Source: Salinisphaera orenii subsp. orenii MK-B5 (GTDB lineage: Bacteria > Pseudomonadota > Gammaproteobacteria > Nevskiales > Salinisphaeraceae). Taken from it: a stretch of 64,000 bases of DNA. The stretch is taken from contig NZ_AYKH01000009.1 of the NCBI RefSeq assembly GCF_003788635.1, positions 31,520 through 95,519 of the forward strand, in the 5' to 3' direction. Shown piece by piece: positions 27,050-35,638 of the stretch (positions are counted from its first letter, which is position 1; each line of letters starts with the position of its first letter). Under the pieces are notes generated by a model that did no database searches, had not been told where the DNA came from, and saw nothing but the letters and a program-made list of their open reading frames with translations. The position numbers were made by a program, and so were the translations under genes.

Positions 27050-28255
27050 ATGCGCGCATTCGCTCTGCGGCTGCTGGTGCTGGCCGTCGTGCTCGCCGGG
27101 CTGGCGGCGCTGGCGGTCACGCTCTGGCACGGCGCGCTCGATCGCTACGCCGGAGCCTGGCGCCACGCCCCGGAGGACGCGGCCTGGGTGTTGTCGGATC
27201 GGGCGCGGTCGCTGGTGGACGCCGCCTTCGCCGACGCCGACGGCCGTCCGGTGCGCGATGGGCGGGCGGCCGCCGGCATCGGCTTCGCCGCGCGCGAGGC
27301 GGACGCGCTGGGCGGCGGCCGGCATCCGCTGGCCTGGCTGTCCGACCGGGTCCGGGCCCATGCGGCAGGCGTGGACGGCGACGCCGACGCGCCGCAGGCC
27401 GAGTATGCGGCCCGTCTGATGCGTCAGATCGCGGCCATGCCGGGCGATTATCGCGCCCGGGTCTTCGCCCGCGACGCGGTGTTCGCCGCCGACGGCCGCG
27501 CCGAGCCCGAACGCAGCCTCAACGTGATCGCCAACACCCGGGCCCGGGATCTGGCCGCGCAGGCGCCGGCGCAGCTGGGCGCCGCGGTGTCGGTACACCC
27601 CTATCGTGCGGACGCGGTCGACGCGATCGTCGGCTGGGCCGAAGCGGGGATCACGCATCTCGGCTGGTGGCCGGTCGCCCAGGGCATCGATCTGGACGAT
27701 CCGCGCGTGGCCGAGGCCTATGCGGCGATGGCCGAGCACGGCATGACCCTGCACCTGCCGGTGGGCGCGCGGACGGCCGAAAACGGGGCCAGCGGCTGGG
27801 TCGACCCGTCGGCGCTGCGCGCGCCGCTGGAAGCCGGGGTGCGGGTCGTGGCCACGCTCGGCGGCGCCCACGGCGAGGACGGCCAGCGCCTCATGCCGGG
27901 CCTATTCGCGCTGCTGCGCGAGCCCGCCGGGCGGGACGCGCTCGCCGTCGACCTGGCCGGCGTGCTGTCCGCCGATCGGCTCGACGATGTCCTGCGCCCG
28001 CTGCTGCAACACCCCCAGTTCTTCGGGCGACTTCGCTACGCCAGTGATTATCCGCAGTCGGCGATCGCCGCGACCATCCGGCTGTCGGCGCTGGTGGACG
28101 GCGGTTTTCTCGATCCCGCGCTCGTCGCGCCGCTGCGCGAGCTATACGACGTCAATCCGCTGCTGTTCGTGTTCGTCACCCTGCGCCAGGTTCGGTTGCC
28201 CGCCACCGAACTGCGGCTGCCGGAGGGCGTGTTCTTCGGTGAGCCGGTCTCGTGA
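27050..28255 (+). CDS. membrane-anchored amidohydrolase-like protein
   Basis: A 401-residue protein with an N-terminal signal anchor (about 5-27). The rest looks like a TIM barrel of the amidohydrolase-2 (ACMSD-like) group: AAVSVHPYRADAVDAIVGWA, MTLHLPVG, RVVATLGGAHGEDG and FFGRLRYASDYPQSAI, the last carrying the usual C-terminal Asp ligand. A classical N-terminal H-x-H metal site is not evident, so activity is uncertain. It is probably co-transcribed with oppF and faces the periplasm. A role in processing a peptide-like substrate is only a guess. Confidence 0.7.
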   Translation: MRAFALRLLVLAVVLAGLAALAVTLWHGALDRYAGAWRHAPEDAAWVLSDRARSLVDAAFADADGRPVRDGRAAAGIGFAAREADALGGGRHPLAWLSDRVRAHAAGVDGDADAPQAEYAARLMRQIAAMPGDYRARVFARDAVFAADGRAEPERSLNVIANTRARDLAAQAPAQLGAAVSVHPYRADAVDAIVGWAEAGITHLGWWPVAQGIDLDDPRVAEAYAAMAEHGMTLHLPVGARTAENGASGWVDPSALRAPLEAGVRVVATLGGAHGEDGQRLMPGLFALLREPAGRDALAVDLAGVLSADRLDDVLRPLLQHPQFFGRLRYASDYPQSAIAATIRLSALVDGGFLDPALVAPLRELYDVNPLLFVFVTLRQVRLPATELRLPEGVFFGEPVS

Positions 28256-28535
28256 GGGCCGACCGCTCGGGATAGGCGGATGCACCGCGGCGCAGCGGCC
28301 GGCAACACGAACGGACGACGCGTCGGGCTGGCGTGATGCCGGCGACGGGTAGCCGCCACGCGCCGGCCCGGCCACGAGCACGGTACTGCGGCTCGGGCGG
28401 CGTGCCGCGAGCGCCGCGGCGTCTCGGTGGCGGCGCGTTGCACCGGGATGGCTCGGCCGGGCGGGACATCGTGTCCTGGAAGCGATCGACGCTTCCGGGC
28501 CGGGATCGGCTGACCGAGTGCGGCGCCCCGGACAC
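28256..28535. other. intergenic region without a recognised gene
   Basis: GC-rich stretch between the amidohydrolase gene and the terminator of the RNA-binding protein gene. The only clear structure is a GGAAGCG-atcga-CGCTTCC hairpin (28478-28496) without a T-tract. I see no ORF with a ribosome site and no similarity to the five TIR elements. Confidence 0.5.
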
Positions 28536-28559
28536 AAAAAAGCCGCCCCGGAGGACGGC
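28536..28559 (-). terminator. rho-independent terminator of the RRM protein gene
   Basis: Read on the minus strand: stem GCCGTCC/GGGCGGC (one G-U pair) with a four-base loop, followed by TTTTTT. It lies 25 bp after the stop at 28585. Confidence 0.85.
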
Positions 28560-28584
28560 TTCTCTGCACGAGCCGTGCGGCGCT

Positions 28585-28857
28585 CTAGAAGCGGCGCGGG
28601 CCGCGCGGACGATCGTCACGCGGGCGCGCTTCGTTCACGCGCAGGGTGCGACCGCCGAGGTCCTTGTCGTTCATCCCCTCGATCGCCTGCTTGGCGGCGT
28701 TGTCATCGGGCATTTCCACGAAGCCGAAACCGCGCGAGCGGCCGGTTTCGCGATCCATGATCACCTTGGCGGAGGAGACCTCACCGAAGGCTTCGAACGC
28801 GCTGCGGAGTTCGTCGTCGTCGGTGGCCCAGGCCAGGTTGCCTACGTAAATATTCAT
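28585..28857 (-). CDS. small RRM-type RNA-binding protein
   Basis: A 90-residue single RRM. RNP2 is IYVGNL (3-8) and RNP1 is RGFGFVEM (42-49). A short tail rich in Arg, Asp and Gly/Pro follows (ARPRDDRPRGPRRF). Such proteins bind single-stranded RNA and are often cold-induced in cyanobacteria and proteobacteria. It is a single-gene unit with its own terminator and a leader region of about 110 bp that is relatively AT-rich, compatible with regulated expression. No operator is recognised. Confidence 0.93.
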   Translation of the reverse strand: MNIYVGNLAWATDDDELRSAFEAFGEVSSAKVIMDRETGRSRGFGFVEMPDDNAAKQAIEGMNDKDLGGRTLRVNEARPRDDRPRGPRRF

Positions 28858-29040
28858 CTCAACTTGATCCTAGCGATGCCGTGTCATTGCTGTTTCAGAA
28901 CCGTCCGGACTCGTCAATGACACCAAACTAAGACCAACGGAGAACGGCCGCGCCGTACGCTTTCGCAGTTTACATAAGTTTGTGCGGCCGACAAGAGCGC
29001 GCCGATGAATTTAGTTTGAAATTATCGGCCCCGAAATGTG

Positions 29041-29820
29041 CTAGCCGCAGTCGGGGTGATTCGGCGCCTGTCGGTAGAGTTGCATGGCCTCGTCCATATG
29101 GCTCGACAGGTTGTTGATCCGGCTGTCGTTGGAGGGATGGGTGGACAGGAATTCGGCCTGACCGCCACCGCCGCTGGCCTCGGCCATGTTCTGCCACAGG
29201 TCCACCGACTGGCGCGGGTCGAAGCCGGCACGCGCCATGAGCTCCAGGCCCACGGTGTCGGCTTCGCTCTCCTGGGTGCGCGAGAACGGCAGCAGAATGC
29301 CGACCTGGGCGCCGAGGCCGAGGGCCGACATGATCGCCTGGCTGCCGGCACCACCGGAGCCGCCGAGAAACGCCGAGACCACCTGCAGCCCGCCTTGGGT
29401 GGCGAACTGTTGGGAGACGCGTTCGTTGCCGTGATCGGCTATCACGTGCGCGACCTCGTGCCCGATCACGGCGGCGAGCTGGTCGTCGGTCTCGGCGACA
29501 TCGAGCAGGCCGGAATAGACGCCGATCTTGCCGCCGGGCAGGGCGAAGGCGTTGACCTGGTCGTCCTCGAAGACCGTGACCTCCCACTGGCCCTCGGGAT
29601 TGCTGGCCGAGATGATGGCGTCGGCCACGCATTTCACGTAGCGGTTCTCGGCCGTGCTGGTCTCGATCGGCTCCTCCTGCTTCATCTGCTGGTAGCTCTG
29701 GATGCCCATCTGGGCGATCTCGTCGCCGGAAAACAGCTTGAGCTGGCGCCGTCCGGTCGGCGAGGTCGCGCAGGCCACGAGCAGGGACAGCAGGACGGAC
29801 ACGATGATGATGCGGCGCAT
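29041..29820 (-). CDS. M48-family metalloprotease lipoprotein (LoiP/YggG-like)
   Basis: A 259-residue protein. The lipobox LLVAC places the lipidated Cys at 17. The zinc motif is HEVAH (121-125), with the third ligand in QESEADTVGLELM. LPGGKIGVYSGLLD and FLSTHPSNDSRINNL are typical of bacterial periplasmic M48 peptidases such as LoiP and BepA. It likely degrades or refolds outer-membrane proteins in the periplasm. BepA has C-terminal TPR repeats, absent here, so LoiP is the nearer match. The ATG at 29820 gives a clean lipoprotein signal; the upstream in-frame ATG does not. Confidence 0.9.
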   Translation of the reverse strand: MRRIIIVSVLLSLLVACATSPTGRRQLKLFSGDEIAQMGIQSYQQMKQEEPIETSTAENRYVKCVADAIISASNPEGQWEVTVFEDDQVNAFALPGGKIGVYSGLLDVAETDDQLAAVIGHEVAHVIADHGNERVSQQFATQGGLQVVSAFLGGSGGAGSQAIMSALGLGAQVGILLPFSRTQESEADTVGLELMARAGFDPRQSVDLWQNMAEASGGGGQAEFLSTHPSNDSRINNLSSHMDEAMQLYRQAPNHPDCG

Positions 29821-29958
29821 GATGTTGTCTCTCGAACGCGTTTGAAAGGCCGGCGATGCCGGCGTTCGGTCGTCGGGCGGCTCGCGCGGAACCATTCATC
29901 GATGGTAACGCGCCCGGCTTGCGCGTGAATGAACACGAACGCGCCGCCGGCCTTTGTT

Positions 29959-29964
29959 TACAAT
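29959..29964 (+). promoter_or_regulatory. -10-like hexamer placed for leaderless uvrD
   Basis: TACAAT lies 7 nt before the ATG at 29972, within TTTGTTTACAATCG. There is no Shine-Dalgarno sequence between it and the start. Confidence 0.45.
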
Positions 29965-29971
29965 CGCGGCC

Positions 29972-32131
29972 ATGGACGACGTATCTACGATTCTGGACCC
30001 GCTCAACGAAGCCCAGCGCGAGGCGGTCGGCGCGCCGCCGGGCCACATGCGTGTGCTGGCCGGTGCCGGCTCCGGCAAGACGCGCGTGCTCATTCATCGT
30101 ATCGCCTGGCTGATCGCGGTGGAAGGCGTCTCGCCGCAGTCGATCCTGGCGGTGACCTTCACCAACAAGGCCGCCGGCGAAATGCGGGCGCGCCTGGAAC
30201 CGATGATCCGGGTGCCGGCGCGGGCGATGTGGGTGGGGACCTTCCACGGCATCGCCCATCGTCTGCTGCGGCTGCACTATCGCGAGGCGAAGCTGCCGCA
30301 GGCCTTCCAGATCATCGACGCGGACGACCAGCAGCGTCTGGTCCGGCGCACGCTCAAGAGCCTGGAGATGGACGAGCAGCGCTGGCCGGTCCGCCAGATG
30401 GCCGGGTTCATCAACAGCTGCAAGGAGGCCGCCGAGCGCCCGCGCGATCTGGCCGACACCGGCGATTACGCCCGCGCCCAGATGATCCGGCTCTACCAGG
30501 CCTACGAGAACGCGCGCGAAGCCGCCGGGCTGGTCGATTTCCCCGAGCTGCTGCTGCGTGCCTACGAGACCTGCCGCGACGACGCCGCACTGCTGGCGCA
30601 TTACCGTCGGCGCTTCTCGCACGTGCTGGTCGACGAGTTCCAGGACACCAACGCCCTGCAGTACGCCTGGATCCGACTGCTGGCCGGGGACGCCGGGCGC
30701 GTGTTCATCGTCGGCGACGACGACCAGTCGATCTATTCCTGGCGCGGCGCGCGGGTGGACAACATCCTGCGCTTCGAGACCGATTTCAAGGACACGCACA
30801 CGGTCCGCCTGGAGCAGAACTATCGCTCCACGGGCAGCATTCTGTCGGCCGCCAACGGCTTGATCCGCAACAACCTCTCGCGGCTCGGCAAGGATCTGTG
30901 GACCGCGGGCGTCGACGGCGAGCCGATCGACGTCTACGCCGCCTTCAACGAATACGACGAAGCCCAGCACGTGATCACCCGCATCCAGAACTGGCTGGCG
31001 GATGGCGGCACGCGCTCGGACATCGCGATCCTGTATCGCTCCAACGCCCAGTCGCGGGTGCTCGAGGAGCGCCTGATCGCCGCCGAGGTGCCGTATCGCA
31101 TCTACGGCGGGCAGAAGTTCTTCGAGCGCGCCGAGATCAAGGATGCGCTGGCCTACATGCGCCTGCTGCAGTCCAGGGCCGACGACGCGGCCTTCGAGCG
31201 CGTGGTCAACACGCCCACGCGTGGCATCGGCGCGACCACGCTGGACCGCATCCGCGGCCATGCCCGCGCCGGGGCGATGAGTCTCTGGCAGGCGGCGGCC
31301 GACCTGGCCGAGAACGGGCTGTCGGCGCGCGCCGCCAAGTCGGTCAACGCTTTCATCGCGCTGATCGACGAACTCGACGCCGAGGCCGAGGGCATGAGCC
31401 TGCACGAGCTCGCCGAGAAGGTGATCGCGGCGACCGATCTCAAGGCGCATCACGGCAAGGGCGGCGACGAGAAGGCCGAAGGCCGCAAGGAGAACCTCGA
31501 CGAGCTGATCTCGGCGGCGCGCGCCTACACGCCGGACGACGACGAGACCATGGACGAGATCACCCAGTTTCTGGCCTATGCCTCGCTGGAGGCCGGCGAG
31601 GCCCAGGCCGGGGCGTGGGACGACTCGGTGCAGCTGATGACGATGCACGCGGCCAAGGGGCTGGAGTTTCCGCTGGTGTTCATGGTCGGTCTGGAGGAGG
31701 GGCTGTTCCCGCACCAGCGCTCGATCGAGGACGAGGCCGGGCTCGAGGAGGAGCGCCGCCTGGCCTATGTCGGCATGACCCGGGCCATGGAGCGGCTGCA
31801 TCTGTCGCACGCCGAGGTGCGGCGGCTGCACGGCAGCGAGAACCTGTGCGCGCCCTCGCGTTTTCTGCGCGAGATCCCGGCGGAATATCTGCGCGAGGTC
31901 CGGCCCCGCACCGGCGTGAGCCAGCCGGTGTTCCGGCCCGGCGCCCTCGGCCGCGCCGAGCAGAGTGCGGCCGGCCTGTCGCTCGGCCAGCGGGTGGGTC
32001 ATCGCAAGTTCGGCGAGGGCACGGTGCTCGCCTTCGAGGGCGATGGCGCGCGGGCGCGCATCCAGGTCAACTTCGACGAGGCCGGCAGCAAGTGGCTGAT
32101 CGCCGGCTACGCCAAGCTCGATCCGCTGTAG
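29972..32131 (+). CDS. uvrD: DNA helicase II
   Basis: A 719-residue UvrD, same length as E. coli (720). Walker A is LAGAGSGKTRVLIHRIAWL, motif Ia is VTFTNKAAGEMR, motif II is VDEFQDTN, motif III is GDDDQSIYSWRGA, and motif VI is RRLAYVGMTRAM. The C-terminal Tudor-like end is present (LGQRVGHRKFGEGTVLAFEG). The 3'-5' helicase acts in nucleotide excision and mismatch repair. The start at 29972 aligns with the E. coli MDVSYLLDSLN opening. It diverges from the M48 gene across about 150 bp. Confidence 0.97.
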   Translation: MDDVSTILDPLNEAQREAVGAPPGHMRVLAGAGSGKTRVLIHRIAWLIAVEGVSPQSILAVTFTNKAAGEMRARLEPMIRVPARAMWVGTFHGIAHRLLRLHYREAKLPQAFQIIDADDQQRLVRRTLKSLEMDEQRWPVRQMAGFINSCKEAAERPRDLADTGDYARAQMIRLYQAYENAREAAGLVDFPELLLRAYETCRDDAALLAHYRRRFSHVLVDEFQDTNALQYAWIRLLAGDAGRVFIVGDDDQSIYSWRGARVDNILRFETDFKDTHTVRLEQNYRSTGSILSAANGLIRNNLSRLGKDLWTAGVDGEPIDVYAAFNEYDEAQHVITRIQNWLADGGTRSDIAILYRSNAQSRVLEERLIAAEVPYRIYGGQKFFERAEIKDALAYMRLLQSRADDAAFERVVNTPTRGIGATTLDRIRGHARAGAMSLWQAAADLAENGLSARAAKSVNAFIALIDELDAEAEGMSLHELAEKVIAATDLKAHHGKGGDEKAEGRKENLDELISAARAYTPDDDETMDEITQFLAYASLEAGEAQAGAWDDSVQLMTMHAAKGLEFPLVFMVGLEEGLFPHQRSIEDEAGLEEERRLAYVGMTRAMERLHLSHAEVRRLHGSENLCAPSRFLREIPAEYLREVRPRTGVSQPVFRPGALGRAEQSAAGLSLGQRVGHRKFGEGTVLAFEGDGARARIQVNFDEAGSKWLIAGYAKLDPL

Positions 32132-32214
32132 TCACCCGCGGCGGCGGGCGGGGCCGGTCTGTGGTTGAATGATCGGAAGCCGGCGGCGGTCGGCGTATCG
32201 GTCAAGGGGGAGAC

Positions 32215-33225
32215 ATGGCAGGCGTATCGATCGCGCCGCGACTGCTGCTAGTCGGCGCGGTGCTGGGCTGGCTCGGCCCGGTCGGGGCCCGCGAGGCGGA
32301 GACTGCGCCGCGACCGCTGCCGATCGCGGATCAGTCGCCGACGGCGGCAGTCCACGGCCTGCCGCGTGCCACCGGCTACACAGTGGTTGCATCCGGCGAA
32401 TGGCGTGCCGGACTGCGTCTCGACTACACCAGCCACTACACCGAACAGTCCGCACCGGCCGAGACCCTGCTGTTCGACGGCGAGACCACGCGCGCTGCGC
32501 TCGTGTTCAGGCGCGGCTTCGCCGACCGCTGGCAGGCGACGATCGAGATACCGTTCGTGGCGCACAGCGGGGGCTTCGCCGACAGCTTCATCGACGATTT
32601 CCACGACACCTTCGGTTTCGCGGACGGCGGTCGCGCCCGCGCGCCCCGGGATCGCCAGCGTTTTCGCTATGCGCGCGACGGCCGGCTTGCGCTCGATGTC
32701 GACGATTCGCCCTCGGGTGTCGGCGATCTGCGTCTCGGTCTCAAGCGCCGGCTCGCGGGTGTCGGCGACTGGGGCGCGGCGATCGCCGGCGAGCTCAAGC
32801 TGCCGACCGGCGACGCGGAGCGCCTGACCGGCAGCGGCGGGACCGATCTCGCCGTCTGGGCCACGATCGGCAACAACCAGCACGGCACCTCGCGCTGGCG
32901 GCTGCTCGCCGGCGCCGGCGGCCTCCATACCGGCCGCGGCGACGTACTCGATGACCAGCGGGTCGACAACGTCGCCTTCGGCTGGGCGTCGGTCGGCTAC
33001 GCGCTGTCGCCGGCATGGGTCGCCCAGGCGCAGGTCAATCTGCACGGCGCGCTCTACGAGGACACCGGCCTCGAGGCGCTGGACGGCACCGCGGTGCAGG
33101 GCGCACTGGGTCTCGACTGGCAGGTCACCGCGGCCTCGCGGCTGACCCTCGGCCTCGTCGAGGATCTGAACACCGGCGCCTCGCCCGATGTGAGTCTCTC
33201 GCTCGGGCTGGAACACGCATTCTGA
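32215..33225 (+). CDS. DUF3187-family outer-membrane-type protein
   Basis: A 336-residue protein with a signal peptide (about 1-25). PLPIADQSPTAAVHGLP and the GEWRAGLRLDYTSHYTEQ strand match the start of DUF3187 proteins. The rest is alternating beta-strands rich in Gly and Asp, and it ends in a C-terminal Phe (LGLEHAF), as in outer-membrane barrels. Function unknown. A good ribosome site (GGGGGAGAC) precedes the ATG. It is 19 bp upstream of a ligand-gated channel gene, so the two are probably co-transcribed. Confidence 0.75.
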   Translation: MAGVSIAPRLLLVGAVLGWLGPVGAREAETAPRPLPIADQSPTAAVHGLPRATGYTVVASGEWRAGLRLDYTSHYTEQSAPAETLLFDGETTRAALVFRRGFADRWQATIEIPFVAHSGGFADSFIDDFHDTFGFADGGRARAPRDRQRFRYARDGRLALDVDDSPSGVGDLRLGLKRRLAGVGDWGAAIAGELKLPTGDAERLTGSGGTDLAVWATIGNNQHGTSRWRLLAGAGGLHTGRGDVLDDQRVDNVAFGWASVGYALSPAWVAQAQVNLHGALYEDTGLEALDGTAVQGALGLDWQVTAASRLTLGLVEDLNTGASPDVSLSLGLEHAF

Positions 33226-33244
33226 ACACATCAGGGGACGCGGC

Positions 33245-34366
33245 ATGAAACGACCGAAGTGGGCCCGCGGGCTGGGCTTGTTCATCGCCTGCGCGATCGG
33301 GCTCTGCGCCGGCCCGGTCGCCGCACAGTCGGCGGACGACGGGCGGGCGATGCCGTCGGATGAGCAGAATATTCGCCTCGATGTGGGTACCCGCGCGGCG
33401 CCGCCGTTCGTCTTCACGGCCGAGGACGGCAGCTTCTCGGGCATCAGTATCACGCTCTGGGAGGTCGTGGCGGAAAGCCTCGGCGTGGACTACGACTACA
33501 GGCCCCGTGAACTGCGCGAGCTGTTCTCGGGTCTGGAGGACGGCACGCTGGACATCTCGGTGGCTGCGCTGACGGTCACCGCCGAGCGCGAGCGCCGGGT
33601 GGATTTCAGCTATCCCTTCTATTCGACCGGCCTCGCGATCGCGGTGCCGGCGCAGGGCGGCCGGGTCTGGTCCACGCTCGAACGCTTCGTCTCCTGGCCG
33701 TTCCTGACCGCGCTCGCCGCCCTCGCGCTGGTGCTGCTTGGCGTCGGCGTGGCGGTCTGGCTGTTCGAGCGCCGCGCCAACCCCGAGGAGTTCGGCGGCG
33801 GCCCGGTCAGCGGTCTCGGCAGCGGCTTCTGGTGGGCCGCGGTGACGATGACCACGGTCGGCTACGGCGACAAGTCCCCGCGCACCCTCGGTGGCCGCCT
33901 CGTCGGGCTGGTCTGGATGTTCGCCGGCATCATCATCATCTCCAGCTTCACCGCGGCGATCGCGACGTCGCTGACCGTCGACCAGCTGGCCTCGCGCATC
34001 AACGGCGTGCAGGATCTGGACGGCGCGCGCGTGGCCACCATCCGCGATTCCGCGGCGGCCGAGGCCCTGGCGGCGCGCGGGATCGGCTTCGACGAAATCG
34101 ACACCGTGGACGCCGCGCTCGCCGCCCTGGCCGATGACCGGGTCGATGCCGTGGTCTACGACGCGCCGCTGCTGCGCTATCGGGTGGGTGAGGGCTGGCC
34201 ACAGGCGCTGCAGGTGTTGTCGAACACCTTCGAGCGACAGGACTACGCCTTTGCGCTGCCGGAGGGCAGCGAACTGCGCGAGCCGATCAACCGCGCGATA
34301 CTCGACTACCTGTCGCGCGCCGACTGGCAGGCCATGCGCCGGCGCTATCTCGGCGGCGAGGGTTGA
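33245..34366 (+). CDS. GluR0-like ligand-gated potassium channel
   Basis: A 373-residue protein with a signal peptide (1-28). A periplasmic binding domain of SBP_bac_3 type is split by the pore: S1 about 45-140, and S2 from about 250 to the end. TM1 is at about 151-174. The pore loop is FWWAAVTMTTVGYGDKSPRT with the K+ filter TVGYGD at 204-209. TM2 is at about 218-243 and ends in SSFTAAIATSL, the bacterial counterpart of the iGluR SYTANLAAF gate. This is the architecture of prokaryotic ionotropic glutamate receptors such as Synechocystis GluR0. The ligand is probably an amino acid. It follows the DUF3187 gene. Confidence 0.93.
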   Translation: MKRPKWARGLGLFIACAIGLCAGPVAAQSADDGRAMPSDEQNIRLDVGTRAAPPFVFTAEDGSFSGISITLWEVVAESLGVDYDYRPRELRELFSGLEDGTLDISVAALTVTAERERRVDFSYPFYSTGLAIAVPAQGGRVWSTLERFVSWPFLTALAALALVLLGVGVAVWLFERRANPEEFGGGPVSGLGSGFWWAAVTMTTVGYGDKSPRTLGGRLVGLVWMFAGIIIISSFTAAIATSLTVDQLASRINGVQDLDGARVATIRDSAAAEALAARGIGFDEIDTVDAALAALADDRVDAVVYDAPLLRYRVGEGWPQALQVLSNTFERQDYAFALPEGSELREPINRAILDYLSRADWQAMRRRYLGGEG

Positions 34367-34464
34367 AACAGCGCTCCCGGCTTGCGACCCGCTGGCCCGG
34401 CCGGGCCATGCCTGACGACAGCGCCATGCGGCTTCAAGGCCGACGGCGCGACCGCCATTGGCCT

Positions 34465-34769
34465 GGGCCTGTGAACACTTCCTACGAGCGCCGTGTTGGC
34501 GACCGCACATCGTGTTCTGCAAGGCGCGAGTCGCCGATCGTGGCGAGCCACGATCAGATTGGCAACGCCGCAGCGTACCCATGGTTGTTTCATGCGCGGC
34601 CCAACCGGAGCGCCAGGCGCCCCCATGAAACAACCAGGGTGCGGCAATCCAGCGTGGTCGCACGCTGGCGGAGCGTGACTGCGCGGCGCGCACGACGCCT
34701 AGTTTTGCCGCCCAACGTCACTTCTCAGGAAGCGCTTGGCGCGGACTCGCATGAAGTGCTAACAGACCC
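34465..34769 (-). repeat. dispersed TIR element, copy 5 (longest)
   Basis: About 305 bp. The right end, read in reverse, is TAGGGTCTGTTAGCACTTCA and contains the TAG stop of the SPOR gene. The left end GGGCCTGTGAACACTTCC mirrors it. The interior has GATCGTGGCGAGCCACGATC and two oppositely oriented CATGAAACAACC/GGTTGTTTCATG modules. About 100 bp of unremarkable sequence separates it from the channel stop at 34366. Confidence 0.85.
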
Positions 34770-35506
34770 TAGTTCTTGGCCCGCATGACCAGCGTGTCGA
34801 TCCGGTTCTCGCGCAGACGCTTGAGCAGCTCGTTGAGTTTGTCGCTGGAGCGGATCGTGTTGCTCTGGACGCGATAGACGGTCTTGCCGGACGACAGGTC
34901 GACACTGACCACGTTGGCGGGTATGCCCAGCAGGGCGAGCTCGGCCTTGCGCCGGTCCGCGTCGGCGTCGCGCGAGAACGACCCGGCCTGGATCACGTAG
35001 TTGCCCGGCTCTTCAACGCGCGGCGTGGTCGGCTGCGTCGAATCGGGCGGGGGCGGCGGCTCGCCTGCGGGGGTGTCCTGGGCCGCGCTCGCCGCGGTGT
35101 CCGGTTCCTCCTCCGGATACTCTTCCTCCGGAATCACCACTTCGTAGTTCGGAAGCATCTTGTAGAAGGAGAAGCGCGGCTCCGACTCCGCGTTCTGGTC
35201 CTGATCCGCGGCGGCCGTTTCATCCGGCGCATCGTCCGTGTCCTTTGCCGTGTCCTCGTCCTGCGGGGCGGCGATCTCCACGGACTGGGGCGCATTGCTG
35301 CCGGCCGGGCGGGCGAAGACATAGAAACCGGCCGCGATGACGAGACCGATGCACAATCCGCAGACCAGCCAAACCCAGCCCGGCGGGCCGCCGCTCGGCG
35401 CGGATTTGGCCCGCGCCGGCCGCGCCGCGGGTTTGCGGCCCCCGGACGGGCGCTTGCTCTTGGCACTGCTGTTGCCGTTGCGGCGCGACGAATAATCGCG
35501 GGCCAT
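34769..35506 (-). CDS. FtsN-like SPOR-domain protein
   Basis: A 245-residue bitopic protein. A basic cytoplasmic tail (1-42) and TM (about 44-65) precede an acidic, Pro-rich periplasmic linker. The C-terminal SPOR domain (about 167-242) includes NYVIQAGSFSRDADADRRKA and VYRVQSNTIRSS. SPOR domains bind denuded septal peptidoglycan. The argS-SPOR gene order is the usual location of ftsN in many gammaproteobacteria, so this may be FtsN, the divisome activator. The short FtsN activation helix is not obvious by eye. It begins 132 bp after the argS stop. Confidence 0.85.
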   Translation of the reverse strand: MARDYSSRRNGNSSAKSKRPSGGRKPAARPARAKSAPSGGPPGWVWLVCGLCIGLVIAAGFYVFARPAGSNAPQSVEIAAPQDEDTAKDTDDAPDETAAADQDQNAESEPRFSFYKMLPNYEVVIPEEEYPEEEPDTAASAAQDTPAGEPPPPPDSTQPTTPRVEEPGNYVIQAGSFSRDADADRRKAELALLGIPANVVSVDLSSGKTVYRVQSNTIRSSDKLNELLKRLRENRIDTLVMRAKN

Positions 35507-35638
35507 CAGTTCACCTCGATTCCTTTGATGCCTGCCTCGCGCGCCGGGCCGAGCCGGCGGCGCTCCATGGTAGGAGAAAGCCGGCGGACGTGTCGGGCGT
35601 CGTCGCCGCCACGCCGGCGTGTGCGCCCTGCCGCGCGC

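Noticed and set aside
28478..28496. GGAAGCG hairpin as a terminator of the amidohydrolase gene
   Set aside because: The stem is not followed by a T-tract on either strand.
28970..32002. A 1010-codon minus-strand frame over the M48 and uvrD genes
   Set aside because: Antisense shadow of uvrD with no recognisable domain; the uvrD frame carries all helicase motifs.
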